A stretch of DNA of 33,130 nt, taken from the NCBI GenBank assembly GCA_024280235.1, contig JAJRQN010000106.1, positions 1-33,130 on the forward strand. The letters run 5' to 3'. The stretch is from Bacteroidota bacterium (GTDB taxonomy: Bacteria; Bacteroidota; Bacteroidia; Bacteroidales; F082). The notes below the pieces were generated by a model. That model saw only the letters and a program-made list of their open reading frames with translations. It was not told the origin of the DNA and searched no databases. This document shows positions 24,612 to 31,823 of this stretch, piece after piece (within the stretch, counting starts at the first letter, position 1; each line of letters begins with the position of its first letter). Made by a program: the position numbers and the translations under genes.

Positions 24612-25751
24612 TTATGGTAAAGAACGATACTGATTTTTCAACCATAATTTATAAACAGGGTCCAAAATTTCCGGTTTTCCGGGTGTTTGTTCATCAATAA
24701 TTTCTTTATTGATGAGTGCTTTTTTTATCCGAATCACGTTGGATGAGCTGTTCAAATGGTAGTTGCTAACGGTATTGTTAGAAGTCAGTTTTTCCACACC
24801 ATCAATCAGTGCCAGCAAAAAGTTCATCTGGGATGTCGTGAGTGCTTCTGTCATATTTTGAAAAAGGAGACTTAGTTGCAAAACCAACGATTCAATGGCT
24901 TCATCAATTATTTTGTCTGTTATTTTTTTTCCACTCCTGAGCCAGCAATTTTGTGCCAGCTGTTGAACGTAATAGGGATGATTCTCAACAAGTAAAGCAA
25001 TACGGGAGGCCTGTTTTCTGGTAATTGTTTTGCCGGTGTCAGTAAATCTTTCTCTGATAAAATCTTTCCAGTATTTTTCAGGAATCTTATTTAAAAACAT
25101 CAAATCTCCGAACTTGTAAAATGGCATGGAAGGAGAGGCAAATACCTCCATCAACATGTGTCGCTTGCTTCCATACAAACAATAGGAAGTGCGTTGGTGT
25201 GTTTGCCAAAACGACCGGACTTTCTTTTGAAAAGCGACCGGATTATCAAAAAAGCCAATATTTTGAAATTCATCAATACTGATGATAATTTTGTAATCTT
25301 TTTCTTTGGCAATAGCTTCGGGAAGATTCAAAATTTCATCCGGTTGCTTTTTTATTTCAGACCAGTCAAGTCCAAAACTGAATTCCTGTTGTGCATCGGG
25401 TGAAAACGTTATTCTGGGAGACCATTGTTTTAAAAATCTTTTCGTATCGGCAATAAGCTCTTCTATTTTCCCCGAAACTTCTTTGAATATTTTTTCCGAC
25501 AGGGTTTTATAAAAATCCTCCTCGGTACGAATATTGAACATGTCAAGATAAATAATTTTTATCCGGCTATTTTGCTTCGTTATTTCCTCCCCGGCTTTTT
25601 TTACCAGCGAAGATTTTCCCCACCTTCGCGGTGAAATTAACAGCGAGTTTATTCCGGGAAGAAAATTCTGCTTCAAATGGCGCAGTTCCTCCTCTCTGTC
25701 TGTAAAATTTTTATCGGTAGCAAGTTTCCCGAAAACAAAAGGTGTTTCCAT
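24612..25751 (-). CDS. AAA/STAND-like ATPase (archaeal-type ATPase family)
   Basis: A 379-residue P-loop ATPase. Walker A is LISPRRWGKSSLVKKAG, close to the GPRRxGKTS form of archaeal-type ATPases, and Walker B is KIIISIDEFQNI with the acidic residue. A helical region and a winged-helix-like C-terminus (VSNYHLNSSSNVIRIKKALIN, then LDPVYKLWLKNQY) complete the fold. Members often act in unknown regulatory or stress roles and spread between genomes. Start METPFVFGKL at 25751 is chosen over the listed 25769. It is preceded by a -7 box and an operator-like repeat, so it may be regulated by itself or by a nearby factor (inference). Confidence 0.85.
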   Translation of the reverse strand: METPFVFGKLATDKNFTDREEELRHLKQNFLPGINSLLISPRRWGKSSLVKKAGEEITKQNSRIKIIYLDMFNIRTEEDFYKTLSEKIFKEVSGKIEELIADTKRFLKQWSPRITFSPDAQQEFSFGLDWSEIKKQPDEILNLPEAIAKEKDYKIIISIDEFQNIGFFDNPVAFQKKVRSFWQTHQRTSYCLYGSKRHMLMEVFASPSMPFYKFGDLMFLNKIPEKYWKDFIRERFTDTGKTITRKQASRIALLVENHPYYVQQLAQNCWLRSGKKITDKIIDEAIESLVLQLSLLFQNMTEALTTSQMNFLLALIDGVEKLTSNNTVSNYHLNSSSNVIRIKKALINKEIIDEQTPGKPEILDPVYKLWLKNQYRSLP

Positions 25752-25766
25752 AGCTTTCTTTTTTCG

Positions 25767-25774
25767 CAAAGATA
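25767..25774 (-). promoter_or_regulatory. -7 box (TATCTTTG) of the ATPase gene
   Basis: A TAnnTTTG match on the minus strand, 15 nt upstream of the ATPase ATG and next to the repeat at 25791-25836. Confidence 0.5.
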
Positions 25775-25790
25775 AATAAAAGATTTATAA

Positions 25791-25836
25791 CTAACAAAAA
25801 TATTAGTAACTATTTTGTTAGTAACGAATTTGTTAC
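25791..25836. repeat. Operator-like inverted and direct repeat
   Basis: The inverted arms CTAACAAAAATA (25791-25802) and TATTTTGTTAG (25811-25821) flank an 8-bp spacer. On top of this, TTAGTAAC repeats at 25803 and 25818 with a 15-bp period, each followed by a 7-bp xAxTTTG block (TATTTTG, GAATTTG), and then TTAC at 25833. It lies between the ATPase gene and gatD, touching the end of gatD. Confidence 0.6.
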
Positions 25837-27218
25837 TTGTGCACTTTCCGAATGAATTCTTCTACTTCAGGCACACCTCCCTGATAAATAAGATAGCCAT
25901 TGTATGGCTCGCGCAACGTAATCTCATCATTCACCGGCGTGAGCATCATCTCTTTTACCTTTTGCGGATCGTCGGTTTGTCCCAGAATCCAGCTTAGCTT
26001 CACCCAGGCCACTTCAGGCAGCATATTTCCGGTGGGAATAATGCCACGCGCCATCATATCACGCCCCGTATCGTACACAAACATATGCACATAGCCCCAC
26101 AATGTCTGTAAGGTCATAAACATGTGAACACCTTTGGCATGGGCACGCTCAATGGCCGGATAAAGCTCTTTGTTGACGTGTCCCAAGCCGGTTCCCACAA
26201 AAATAATCCCCCGATATCCTTTGTCAATCATGGCATTTAGTACATCGGGATGCATTCCCGGATAATAGTAAAGCATGGTAACTTTTTCACTGAAATAGGG
26301 CAAAATTTTCACGTTTTTATCTGCCCGCCGTTTGTTGTAATGCTTTTTGATGGGGATAATCTCTTTACGGCTGATGCGTGCCAGCGGCGTATCGCCAATG
26401 GTTCGGAAAGTGGAGCGGTAAGAGGAGTGCATTTTCCTGACACGCGTACCTTTGTGCAGCAGACCGTATTCGTCTGAAGTAGGGCCAAACATGCAGACCA
26501 TCACCTCGGCAATATCGGAATGGCCGGCAGCTTTCATGGCATGCATCAGGTTCAGGGCTGCATCGGAGCTGGGACGGTCGGACGAACGCTGTGAACCCAC
26601 CAGTACTACCGGCACCGGCAGATTTTGACACATAAATGTCAGTGCGGCACCGGTGTGATGCAGCGTGTCGGTACCATGTCCAATGACAATACCATCAATG
26701 CCGTTTTTTATCTCTGCTCCAATGGCTTTGGCGAGAGCAATGTATTGTTTTGGCCCCATGTTTTCACTGAAAACGGCAAACACTTTTTCTGTTTCAAGGT
26801 TACAGATATCCGCCAGTTCGGGGACAGCACCGTAAAGTTCGCCGGGGGAGAATGCCGGAATCACAGCACCTGTCCGGTAGTCGAGCCGGGAGGCAATGGT
26901 TCCGCCCGTACCGAATAGTTTTACGCGTGGCAGTCCCGGAGTAATCGGAAATTCCTTTTCCGGAATTTTGTAATTCGCTTTGTGATAACCGGTTTCCTTC
27001 ATCTTTTTTACCGTCTTCACATCGATGCCAATGTTATATCCGGTAGCAATTTTCAATACAATATGCTGGTCATCATCGTTTTCGGCACGAGGCAATACGG
27101 TTCCTTCAAAATGTCCGCGGGTTGTTTCAATGCGGGTTGTTCCCCACACACGCACCTGAAATTTCTTCAGCAGCGTTAGTGCATCGCCTTTGTATCCCTG
27201 AAAAATATCATTGTCCAT
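25833..27218 (-). CDS. gatD: Archaeal-type Glu-tRNA(Gln) amidotransferase subunit D (GatD)
   Basis: GatD is the asparaginase-fold subunit that releases ammonia for GatE to amidate Glu-tRNA(Gln). The protein is 461 residues. It has the GatD-specific N-terminal domain (about 10-75, VRVWGTTRIETTRGHFEGTV, then YNIGI), not found in plain asparaginases. The asparaginase core follows, with GTGGTIAS (nucleophile T107), GHGTDTLHHTGAALTFM (T183, D184) and GTRVRKMHSSYRSTF (K262), the last being distinctive for GatD. It starts 35 bp after gatE on the same strand, completing the heterodimeric enzyme. GatDE is known as an archaeal system, so its presence in a Bacteroidota-like chromosome indicates lateral transfer (inference). 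Confidence 0.95.
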   Translation of the reverse strand: MDNDIFQGYKGDALTLLKKFQVRVWGTTRIETTRGHFEGTVLPRAENDDDQHIVLKIATGYNIGIDVKTVKKMKETGYHKANYKIPEKEFPITPGLPRVKLFGTGGTIASRLDYRTGAVIPAFSPGELYGAVPELADICNLETEKVFAVFSENMGPKQYIALAKAIGAEIKNGIDGIVIGHGTDTLHHTGAALTFMCQNLPVPVVLVGSQRSSDRPSSDAALNLMHAMKAAGHSDIAEVMVCMFGPTSDEYGLLHKGTRVRKMHSSYRSTFRTIGDTPLARISRKEIIPIKKHYNKRRADKNVKILPYFSEKVTMLYYYPGMHPDVLNAMIDKGYRGIIFVGTGLGHVNKELYPAIERAHAKGVHMFMTLQTLWGYVHMFVYDTGRDMMARGIIPTGNMLPEVAWVKLSWILGQTDDPQKVKEMMLTPVNDEITLREPYNGYLIYQGGVPEVEEFIRKVHK

Positions 27219-27253
27219 TAGGTTCGGTTTTTGTTCGCTTTGGCGAAAATTTT

Positions 27254-29197
27254 TTATTGAAGCTGTTTCAACTTTTCACTCAGCACCGACAAGTCCATAT
27301 TGCCGAGTGCCGTTTTTCGCAACCGGCCCATTACCCAGTTGTGTTCTTTTGTTTTATCAGGATGAATTTTCCCTTCTGTGAATTTGGCCAACAGAATGGG
27401 AACACGCGCCAAAATTTCCTTTTCGGAATGCCGCTTGAATCCGATGGCTGTAAGCACGGAATCAAATTCCATCTTGGGATAAGCCACAATCGTTGGCAAC
27501 ATGCTTTCTGCCAGCTGATGATGCAGTCTGTTTTCTTTAAGAAATGAAAACAGCGGAGACAAAATCTTGAACGGAAAATTTTTTCTGTTACTGTAATGAT
27601 GCAAGGCAAATTTCAGCTTCTCGCCAAAAAAAATACCGAGATAAAGCGGAGAGATGTCGGTTTCTTTTGTGATTTTTTGCATCATTGGAAAAAGATTCTT
27701 TGAAAACAGGAAGGCATAAACATCTTCGGGTACATTCCACTTTTTCAGAGTTTTGTAACGCAGAATCATCTCTTCCGGCAGGCTTTTTCCGATATCCTCA
27801 ATGTATTTATCATCGAGAGGAATGGGCGCCGAATCGGTATCGGGATACATACGGTTGGCACCGGGAAGTACGCGCTCAAAAATGGTCGTCCCATCCGGAA
27901 GTGATTTGCGGGTTTCTTTGGGAACGCCTTCGAAAGCCATGCGACAACGTTCTTCGATAGTTTCCAGCGCAGTGGGAATATCTTCCTGTGCTCCCCATAT
28001 CACTATCCAGCCATCTTTTTCCTCCGGTTGAAGCTTCTGAATAATTTTTTCCCGATCTTTTTTCCCGGGCAATGGTTTCAGCTCCTCACTATGAATCATG
28101 TTGGGTTGCTCAAGACATGCTATCACTTTCAGTCTTCCCGAAAGTTCGTCGGCAAAGAGGCTGCCCGGCTGAATAAAATGCGACAGAATTCCCTGAAACT
28201 CAGGCAACCTGATAGCAAGTACCTTTTCTGCTTTTTTCAACGGAGTATAACGCAACATACCTGTAACATCCGCATAAAACATCTTCCATGAAGAAGCTTT
28301 TATCCGTTTGTTCAATATTTTTTTGATACGCAGCAATGCCCATTGCCGGAAAACCTCATTATGTGTAAGTTCGGGAATCCATTTGGTGTGGGCAACGCCT
28401 TTTATCTCGACACGTGTTCCGCCTTTGCAGCTTACATTCACGTCTTGCCGTGCAGCTCCCATACCGGTGCGCACTTTGCCGGTGCTGCGGTTCAAAAAAC
28501 GGATGTAGTTGCAGGCCTCGCACACCTCTTCCGGGTTGACACAATCGGGATAAGTTACCGTTTCGATGAGTGGCATGCCCAACCGGTCAGTTTTGTAAAT
28601 TCTTTTATGTCCGATGTCGGAAATTTCGCGACAGGCATCCTCTTCAATACTCAGTTGGATCAGCCGCACCTTTTTGTGAGGCAACTCCAGTTCTCCTTCG
28701 ATGCCCACAATAGCCGTTCGCTGAAAACCCGTGGGAATGCTACCGTCGAGATATTGCTTGCGGGTGATGTGTACCTCGCCCACAATGTTCATCTTGCAAA
28801 GCATGGAAATCTCCAACGCCTGTGCCAGTGCTTCACGGTTCATCGGAAACGGCGGTGTATCATCAATTTCATAAGTGCAGGCATTTTCGTTGTTGATGCG
28901 ATAGGTAATCTCTTTGCGGGTTTTAAATTCCATGAGTGCCGTGCCATCGTACTCGCCGAGTTCACTCAACGTGGGTCGCATATGCCGGACAATTTCTGCA
29001 TTAAAATCGTCATCATCGTTGTAAATCCCTGCCGGACAATGACAAAACAGCTTTTCCTGCGTCAGCAATTGCTGGTGTACTTCCAATCCGGACATAAATC
29101 CAAGTCGGTCATAAGTTTCCTGCGTTGCTTCTTTGCGGGGAAGGTAGCCGGTTTTGTGGCGGCTTTCTTCAAAATTCTTTTGGGGAGAAAAGGACAT
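27254..29197 (-). CDS. gatE: Archaeal-type Glu-tRNA(Gln) amidotransferase subunit E (GatE)
   Basis: GatE is the kinase and transamidase subunit that binds tRNA(Gln). At 647 residues it is close to archaeal GatE lengths. MSGLEVHQQL is the GatB/E signature at residue 35, preceded by an N-terminal stretch of about 34 residues that looks longer than in archaeal GatE. KLFCHCPAG (CxC), HMRPTLSELGEYDGTALMEF, ISTxxGFQRTAIV-like IPTGFQRTAIVGIEG and ARQDVNVSCKGGTRVEIKGV are GatE-like. The middle region (about 300-440) has the AspRS-type GAD insertion found in GatE rather than GatB, and the C-terminus is YqeY-like. It is the first gene of gatE-gatD, with a -7 box 22 nt upstream. Confidence 0.95.
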   Translation of the reverse strand: MSFSPQKNFEESRHKTGYLPRKEATQETYDRLGFMSGLEVHQQLLTQEKLFCHCPAGIYNDDDDFNAEIVRHMRPTLSELGEYDGTALMEFKTRKEITYRINNENACTYEIDDTPPFPMNREALAQALEISMLCKMNIVGEVHITRKQYLDGSIPTGFQRTAIVGIEGELELPHKKVRLIQLSIEEDACREISDIGHKRIYKTDRLGMPLIETVTYPDCVNPEEVCEACNYIRFLNRSTGKVRTGMGAARQDVNVSCKGGTRVEIKGVAHTKWIPELTHNEVFRQWALLRIKKILNKRIKASSWKMFYADVTGMLRYTPLKKAEKVLAIRLPEFQGILSHFIQPGSLFADELSGRLKVIACLEQPNMIHSEELKPLPGKKDREKIIQKLQPEEKDGWIVIWGAQEDIPTALETIEERCRMAFEGVPKETRKSLPDGTTIFERVLPGANRMYPDTDSAPIPLDDKYIEDIGKSLPEEMILRYKTLKKWNVPEDVYAFLFSKNLFPMMQKITKETDISPLYLGIFFGEKLKFALHHYSNRKNFPFKILSPLFSFLKENRLHHQLAESMLPTIVAYPKMEFDSVLTAIGFKRHSEKEILARVPILLAKFTEGKIHPDKTKEHNWVMGRLRKTALGNMDLSVLSEKLKQLQ

Positions 29198-29219
29198 ACA
29201 GGTTCATTTTTTGGATTTC

Positions 29220-29227
29220 CAAAATTA
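29220..29227 (-). promoter_or_regulatory. -7 box (TAATTTTG) of gatE-gatD
   Basis: A TAnnTTTG match on the minus strand, 22 nt upstream of the gatE ATG, in the gap after the sirtuin. It gives the acquired genes a native-type promoter. Confidence 0.5.
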
Positions 29228-29279
29228 AGAAAAGTTAGTGTCAGTACAACCGAAATACCGGAAAAGGGAAAAAGGAAGT

Positions 29280-29299
29280 GTCCAAGCGTCCGCTTGGAC
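29280..29299 (-). terminator. Hairpin terminator after the sirtuin gene
   Basis: A perfect 9-bp inverted repeat GTCCAAGCG/CGCTTGGAC with a 2-base loop begins 4 nt after the sirtuin stop and is followed on the minus strand by ACTTCCTTTTTCCC. It could equally be a dispersed intergenic repeat. Confidence 0.6.
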
Positions 29300-29303
29300 C
29301 ATG

Positions 29304-30077
29304 TTATATATTGAACCCATCTCCGTTTTTATGGCAGGAGAGCAGGCGGCAAAGTTGTTTCATGCCGTCCACGGCACCAATGTTAAGGAAGATGTCGGTG
29401 TAGTGGTCGGTAAACGGGGATGGTTTCAGGTTGATTTCGATAATGATAGCTCCCTGTTCTTTAGCCAGTTGTGGTATGGTATTAGCCGGATAAACTTCAG
29501 CTCGTGTTCCAATGACAAGCAACACATCGGCTTTCTTTACCTCATCAAAAGCTTTTCTTTTGACAACAGGGGAAAGTTTCTCATTAAAAAAGACAAAATC
29601 GGGTTTCAATACGCCGCGACACACAAAACAGGTGGGGGGCAGGTAATTCAAATCGGCATAAGTGTAATCATATTCGGTAGAACATTTGGTGCAAACCAGC
29701 CGCCGGTAAGTGCCATGCAACTCAATTACCTTTTGGCATCCGGCTTCCTGATGCAAATGGTCAATATTTTGGGTAATAATGGACCGGATAACACCTTGTT
29801 GTCCCATAACCGACAAGATATGATGTGCCAGATTGGGTTTTACATCGGTGAGTGGTTCGTAAAAAATCTTTTTGATAATTTCCCAGGTAAGTCCGGGCTT
29901 TTTATGAAAAAAGTCGATGTTGAAATAGTTTGGATCCACCTCTTTCCAGATACCACCTTCACCACGAAATGTTGGTAGTCCGCTTTCTGCTGAAATGCCC
30001 GCACCTGTAAAAACAACAGTGTATTTTGCCTGACGTATGGCTTCGGCTGCTTCCCTGATATTCTTCGTTATTTTCAA
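29304..30077 (-). CDS. cobB: Sir2-family NAD-dependent protein deacylase (TTG start)
   Basis: Removes acyl groups from lysines using NAD, in the cytosol. The 257-residue protein contains FTGAGISAESGLPTFRG (NAD binding), ITQNIDHLH, the catalytic histidine in ELHGTY (H121), a CTKC...CFVC zinc site (C129, C132, C150, C153) and LVIGTRAEVYPAN. The start is TTG at 30077: no in-frame ATG occurs between the upstream TAA and the GAGIS motif. A four-codon ORF (ATG AGA CCG GAT TGA) begins 11 nt upstream in another frame and overlaps the TTG, so reinitiation or a one-base indel is possible. It is upstream of gatE on the same strand, but a terminator-like hairpin and a promoter lie between them. Confidence 0.93.
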   Translation of the reverse strand: MKITKNIREAAEAIRQAKYTVVFTGAGISAESGLPTFRGEGGIWKEVDPNYFNIDFFHKKPGLTWEIIKKIFYEPLTDVKPNLAHHILSVMGQQGVIRSIITQNIDHLHQEAGCQKVIELHGTYRRLVCTKCSTEYDYTYADLNYLPPTCFVCRGVLKPDFVFFNEKLSPVVKRKAFDEVKKADVLLVIGTRAEVYPANTIPQLAKEQGAIIIEINLKPSPFTDHYTDIFLNIGAVDGMKQLCRLLSCHKNGDGFNI

Positions 30078-30324
30078 TCCGGTCTCATTTTAAAATCCTA
30101 AATCCAAGGTAATAAACACAGCCTTTTTCAAGGAGAGAAAAGAATTTCCACTTTTGAACCCTTTGGAATCGGATTTGTATTTTATCCTTTGTCTTAAAAA
30201 GTTGAATTATGAATCACTTATGACAAACAAAAGTACACAATTTCAATTATCCCCTAAAATTCCACAGATAAAATTTAAATGGGTAGATTCAACTATCAAA
30301 TGCGACTTTATGATATGGAATATT

Positions 30325-30332
30325 TACCTTTG
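30325..30332 (+). promoter_or_regulatory. -7 box (TACCTTTG) of pyk
   Basis: An exact TAnnTTTG match, 14 nt upstream of the pyruvate kinase ATG, so the 5' leader would be only about 8 nt. The 269-bp gap upstream, back to the sirtuin start, otherwise holds only a spurious 67-aa ORF. Confidence 0.6.
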
Positions 30333-30346
30333 CAAAAAATTTAACA

Positions 30347-31750
30347 ATGGGACGTAAGGTAAAGATAGTAGCCACGTTGGGGCCGGTGAGTGATAATCGG
30401 GAAAGCGTTTATAAACTGATAAAAGCCGGAGTGAATGTTTTTAGGTTGAATTTCTCGTACGGGACGCATGAAAGTCATTTAAAAAGTTTTCAACTCATCA
30501 GGCAATGTGCTTCAGAGCTGGGAAGAGAAGTTGCTGTAATGCAGGATATCTGTGGCCCGAAAATTCGCATCAGGGGAATGGAAGACATTCGTGAGGTGAA
30601 TAAAGGTGATAAGCTCATCATGGCAAAAACAGCGAAAGATGAAGCCTTTTCCATCACCTATCCCCACATTATCGACCAGCTGGAGGAAGGTGATGAGGTC
30701 TATTTTGCCGATGGAACCGTCAAATCGAAAGTGGAAAAAAAATTAGCTAATACGCTGATTCTACGGGCTATGACCAGCGGCCAGCTGCGCGAAGGAAAAG
30801 GTGTCAACATTCCCAAATCAGGAATAAAAATGTCCGCGCTGACCGAAAAAGACAAAGCTGACCTGAAATTTGGCGCCCAAATTGGTATCGACATTGTTGC
30901 CGTTTCGTTTGTGGAAACAGCAAATGACATTCTCGAAGCCAGAAAAATTCTTACCGACAATGGCTCCGATGCCTGGATTATTGCTAAAATAGAACGGAAA
31001 TCTGCTATGAAAAATCTGGATGAAATTCTGGCTGTTACCGATGGTATCATGGTCGCCCGCGGTGATCTGGGTGTGGAAGCAGGTATTTATTCCGTTCCGG
31101 GCTTGCAAAAAGAGATGATTCGGAAAGCCAACGAACGGGCACTGCCTGTCATCACCGCTACTCAAATGCTGACCTCCATGTTGCATTCCGCGTCTCCCAC
31201 ACGTGCTGAGATTTCCGACATTGCCAACGCCGTTTATGACGGGACAGATGCAGTGATGCTTTCAGACGAGACAGCTGTAGGTGCTTTTCCGATAGAGGCC
31301 GTGGAAGTAATGGTACAAACCCTGATGGAAACACAGGCTCATCTGCCGAAAATAAAAAAGATAAAACCCGATAAGACGGAAGGATTTGCACATGCTGCTG
31401 CGGAAATATCCGGGGATGTACCTTGCAAGGCTATTGTTTCGTTTACCACTTCAGGATATACCGCCCGGCAAATTGCCAAATTCAGGCCACGGAAGCCATT
31501 GTATGCCGTTACGTTTGACGAAAAAATCAGCCATCGTCTCGCGCTTGTCTGGGGTGTGGAAAAGATTTTTTCTATCAAGCTGGACATTAGCGAAAACCAC
31601 ATGATTTACCGGTTTTTGCAAAAAGTAAACAAAGAAGAACAATACATTATTACTATGGGCTCGCATTCCGGCGTAAAAGGAAGTACTAATATGGTGCGCC
31701 TGCTTGACGAAGCTGCAAGAAGAAAGATTTTTGATCGTTTTGAGAAATAA
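30347..31750 (+). CDS. pyk: Pyruvate kinase
   Basis: Catalyses phosphoenolpyruvate + ADP to pyruvate + ATP in glycolysis. The 467-residue length fits. RKVKIVATLGPVSDN and FRLNFSYG open the A domain, IIAKIERKSAM carries the catalytic lysine, MVARGDLGVE binds metal and phosphate, and ITATQMLTSMLHSASPTRAE and AVMLSDETAVG are standard. Two signature segments look atypical: NFSYG, where most enzymes have NFSHG, and VEAGIYSVPGLQK where VEIPxxxVPxxQ is usual. It may belong to a divergent subgroup. The C-terminal domain (about 350-467) is present. It stands alone on the plus strand, with tilS 73 bp downstream. Confidence 0.96.
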   Translation: MGRKVKIVATLGPVSDNRESVYKLIKAGVNVFRLNFSYGTHESHLKSFQLIRQCASELGREVAVMQDICGPKIRIRGMEDIREVNKGDKLIMAKTAKDEAFSITYPHIIDQLEEGDEVYFADGTVKSKVEKKLANTLILRAMTSGQLREGKGVNIPKSGIKMSALTEKDKADLKFGAQIGIDIVAVSFVETANDILEARKILTDNGSDAWIIAKIERKSAMKNLDEILAVTDGIMVARGDLGVEAGIYSVPGLQKEMIRKANERALPVITATQMLTSMLHSASPTRAEISDIANAVYDGTDAVMLSDETAVGAFPIEAVEVMVQTLMETQAHLPKIKKIKPDKTEGFAHAAAEISGDVPCKAIVSFTTSGYTARQIAKFRPRKPLYAVTFDEKISHRLALVWGVEKIFSIKLDISENHMIYRFLQKVNKEEQYIITMGSHSGVKGSTNMVRLLDEAARRKIFDRFEK

Positions 31751-31811
31751 GACAGGCTATTCCTGTAATCAAAGCAGCGCAGGAAACCAACTGTAAACCC
31801 GTGGCTTTTTA

Positions 31812-31819
31812 TACCTTTG
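31812..31819 (+). promoter_or_regulatory. -7 box (TACCTTTG) immediately before tilS
   Basis: An exact TAnnTTTG match ending 4 nt before the tilS ATG. Initiation 4-7 nt downstream of the box would fall at or near the A of the ATG, suggesting a leaderless transcript. Confidence 0.45.
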
Positions 31820-31823
31820 CGCC

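Noticed and set aside
25833-27218. Annotating the 461-aa gene as a second plain L-asparaginase
   Set aside because: The GatD-type N-terminal domain, the VRKMHSS motif and the adjacent gatE show it is GatD.
28343-29314. 323-aa plus-strand ORF
   Set aside because: It is antisense to gatE, whose protein is strongly conserved, and its translation has no recognisable motif or composition of a real protein.
29238-29978. 246-aa plus-strand ORF
   Set aside because: It is an antisense shadow of the sirtuin gene, with no domain.
30154-30357. 67-aa plus-strand ORF upstream of pyk
   Set aside because: It runs across the pyk promoter box and into the pyk start, is AT-rich, has no ribosome site, and looks random.
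31751-31785. ACAGG-CTATT-CCTGT hairpin after pyk as a terminator
   Set aside because: The stem is only 5 bp and no T run follows.
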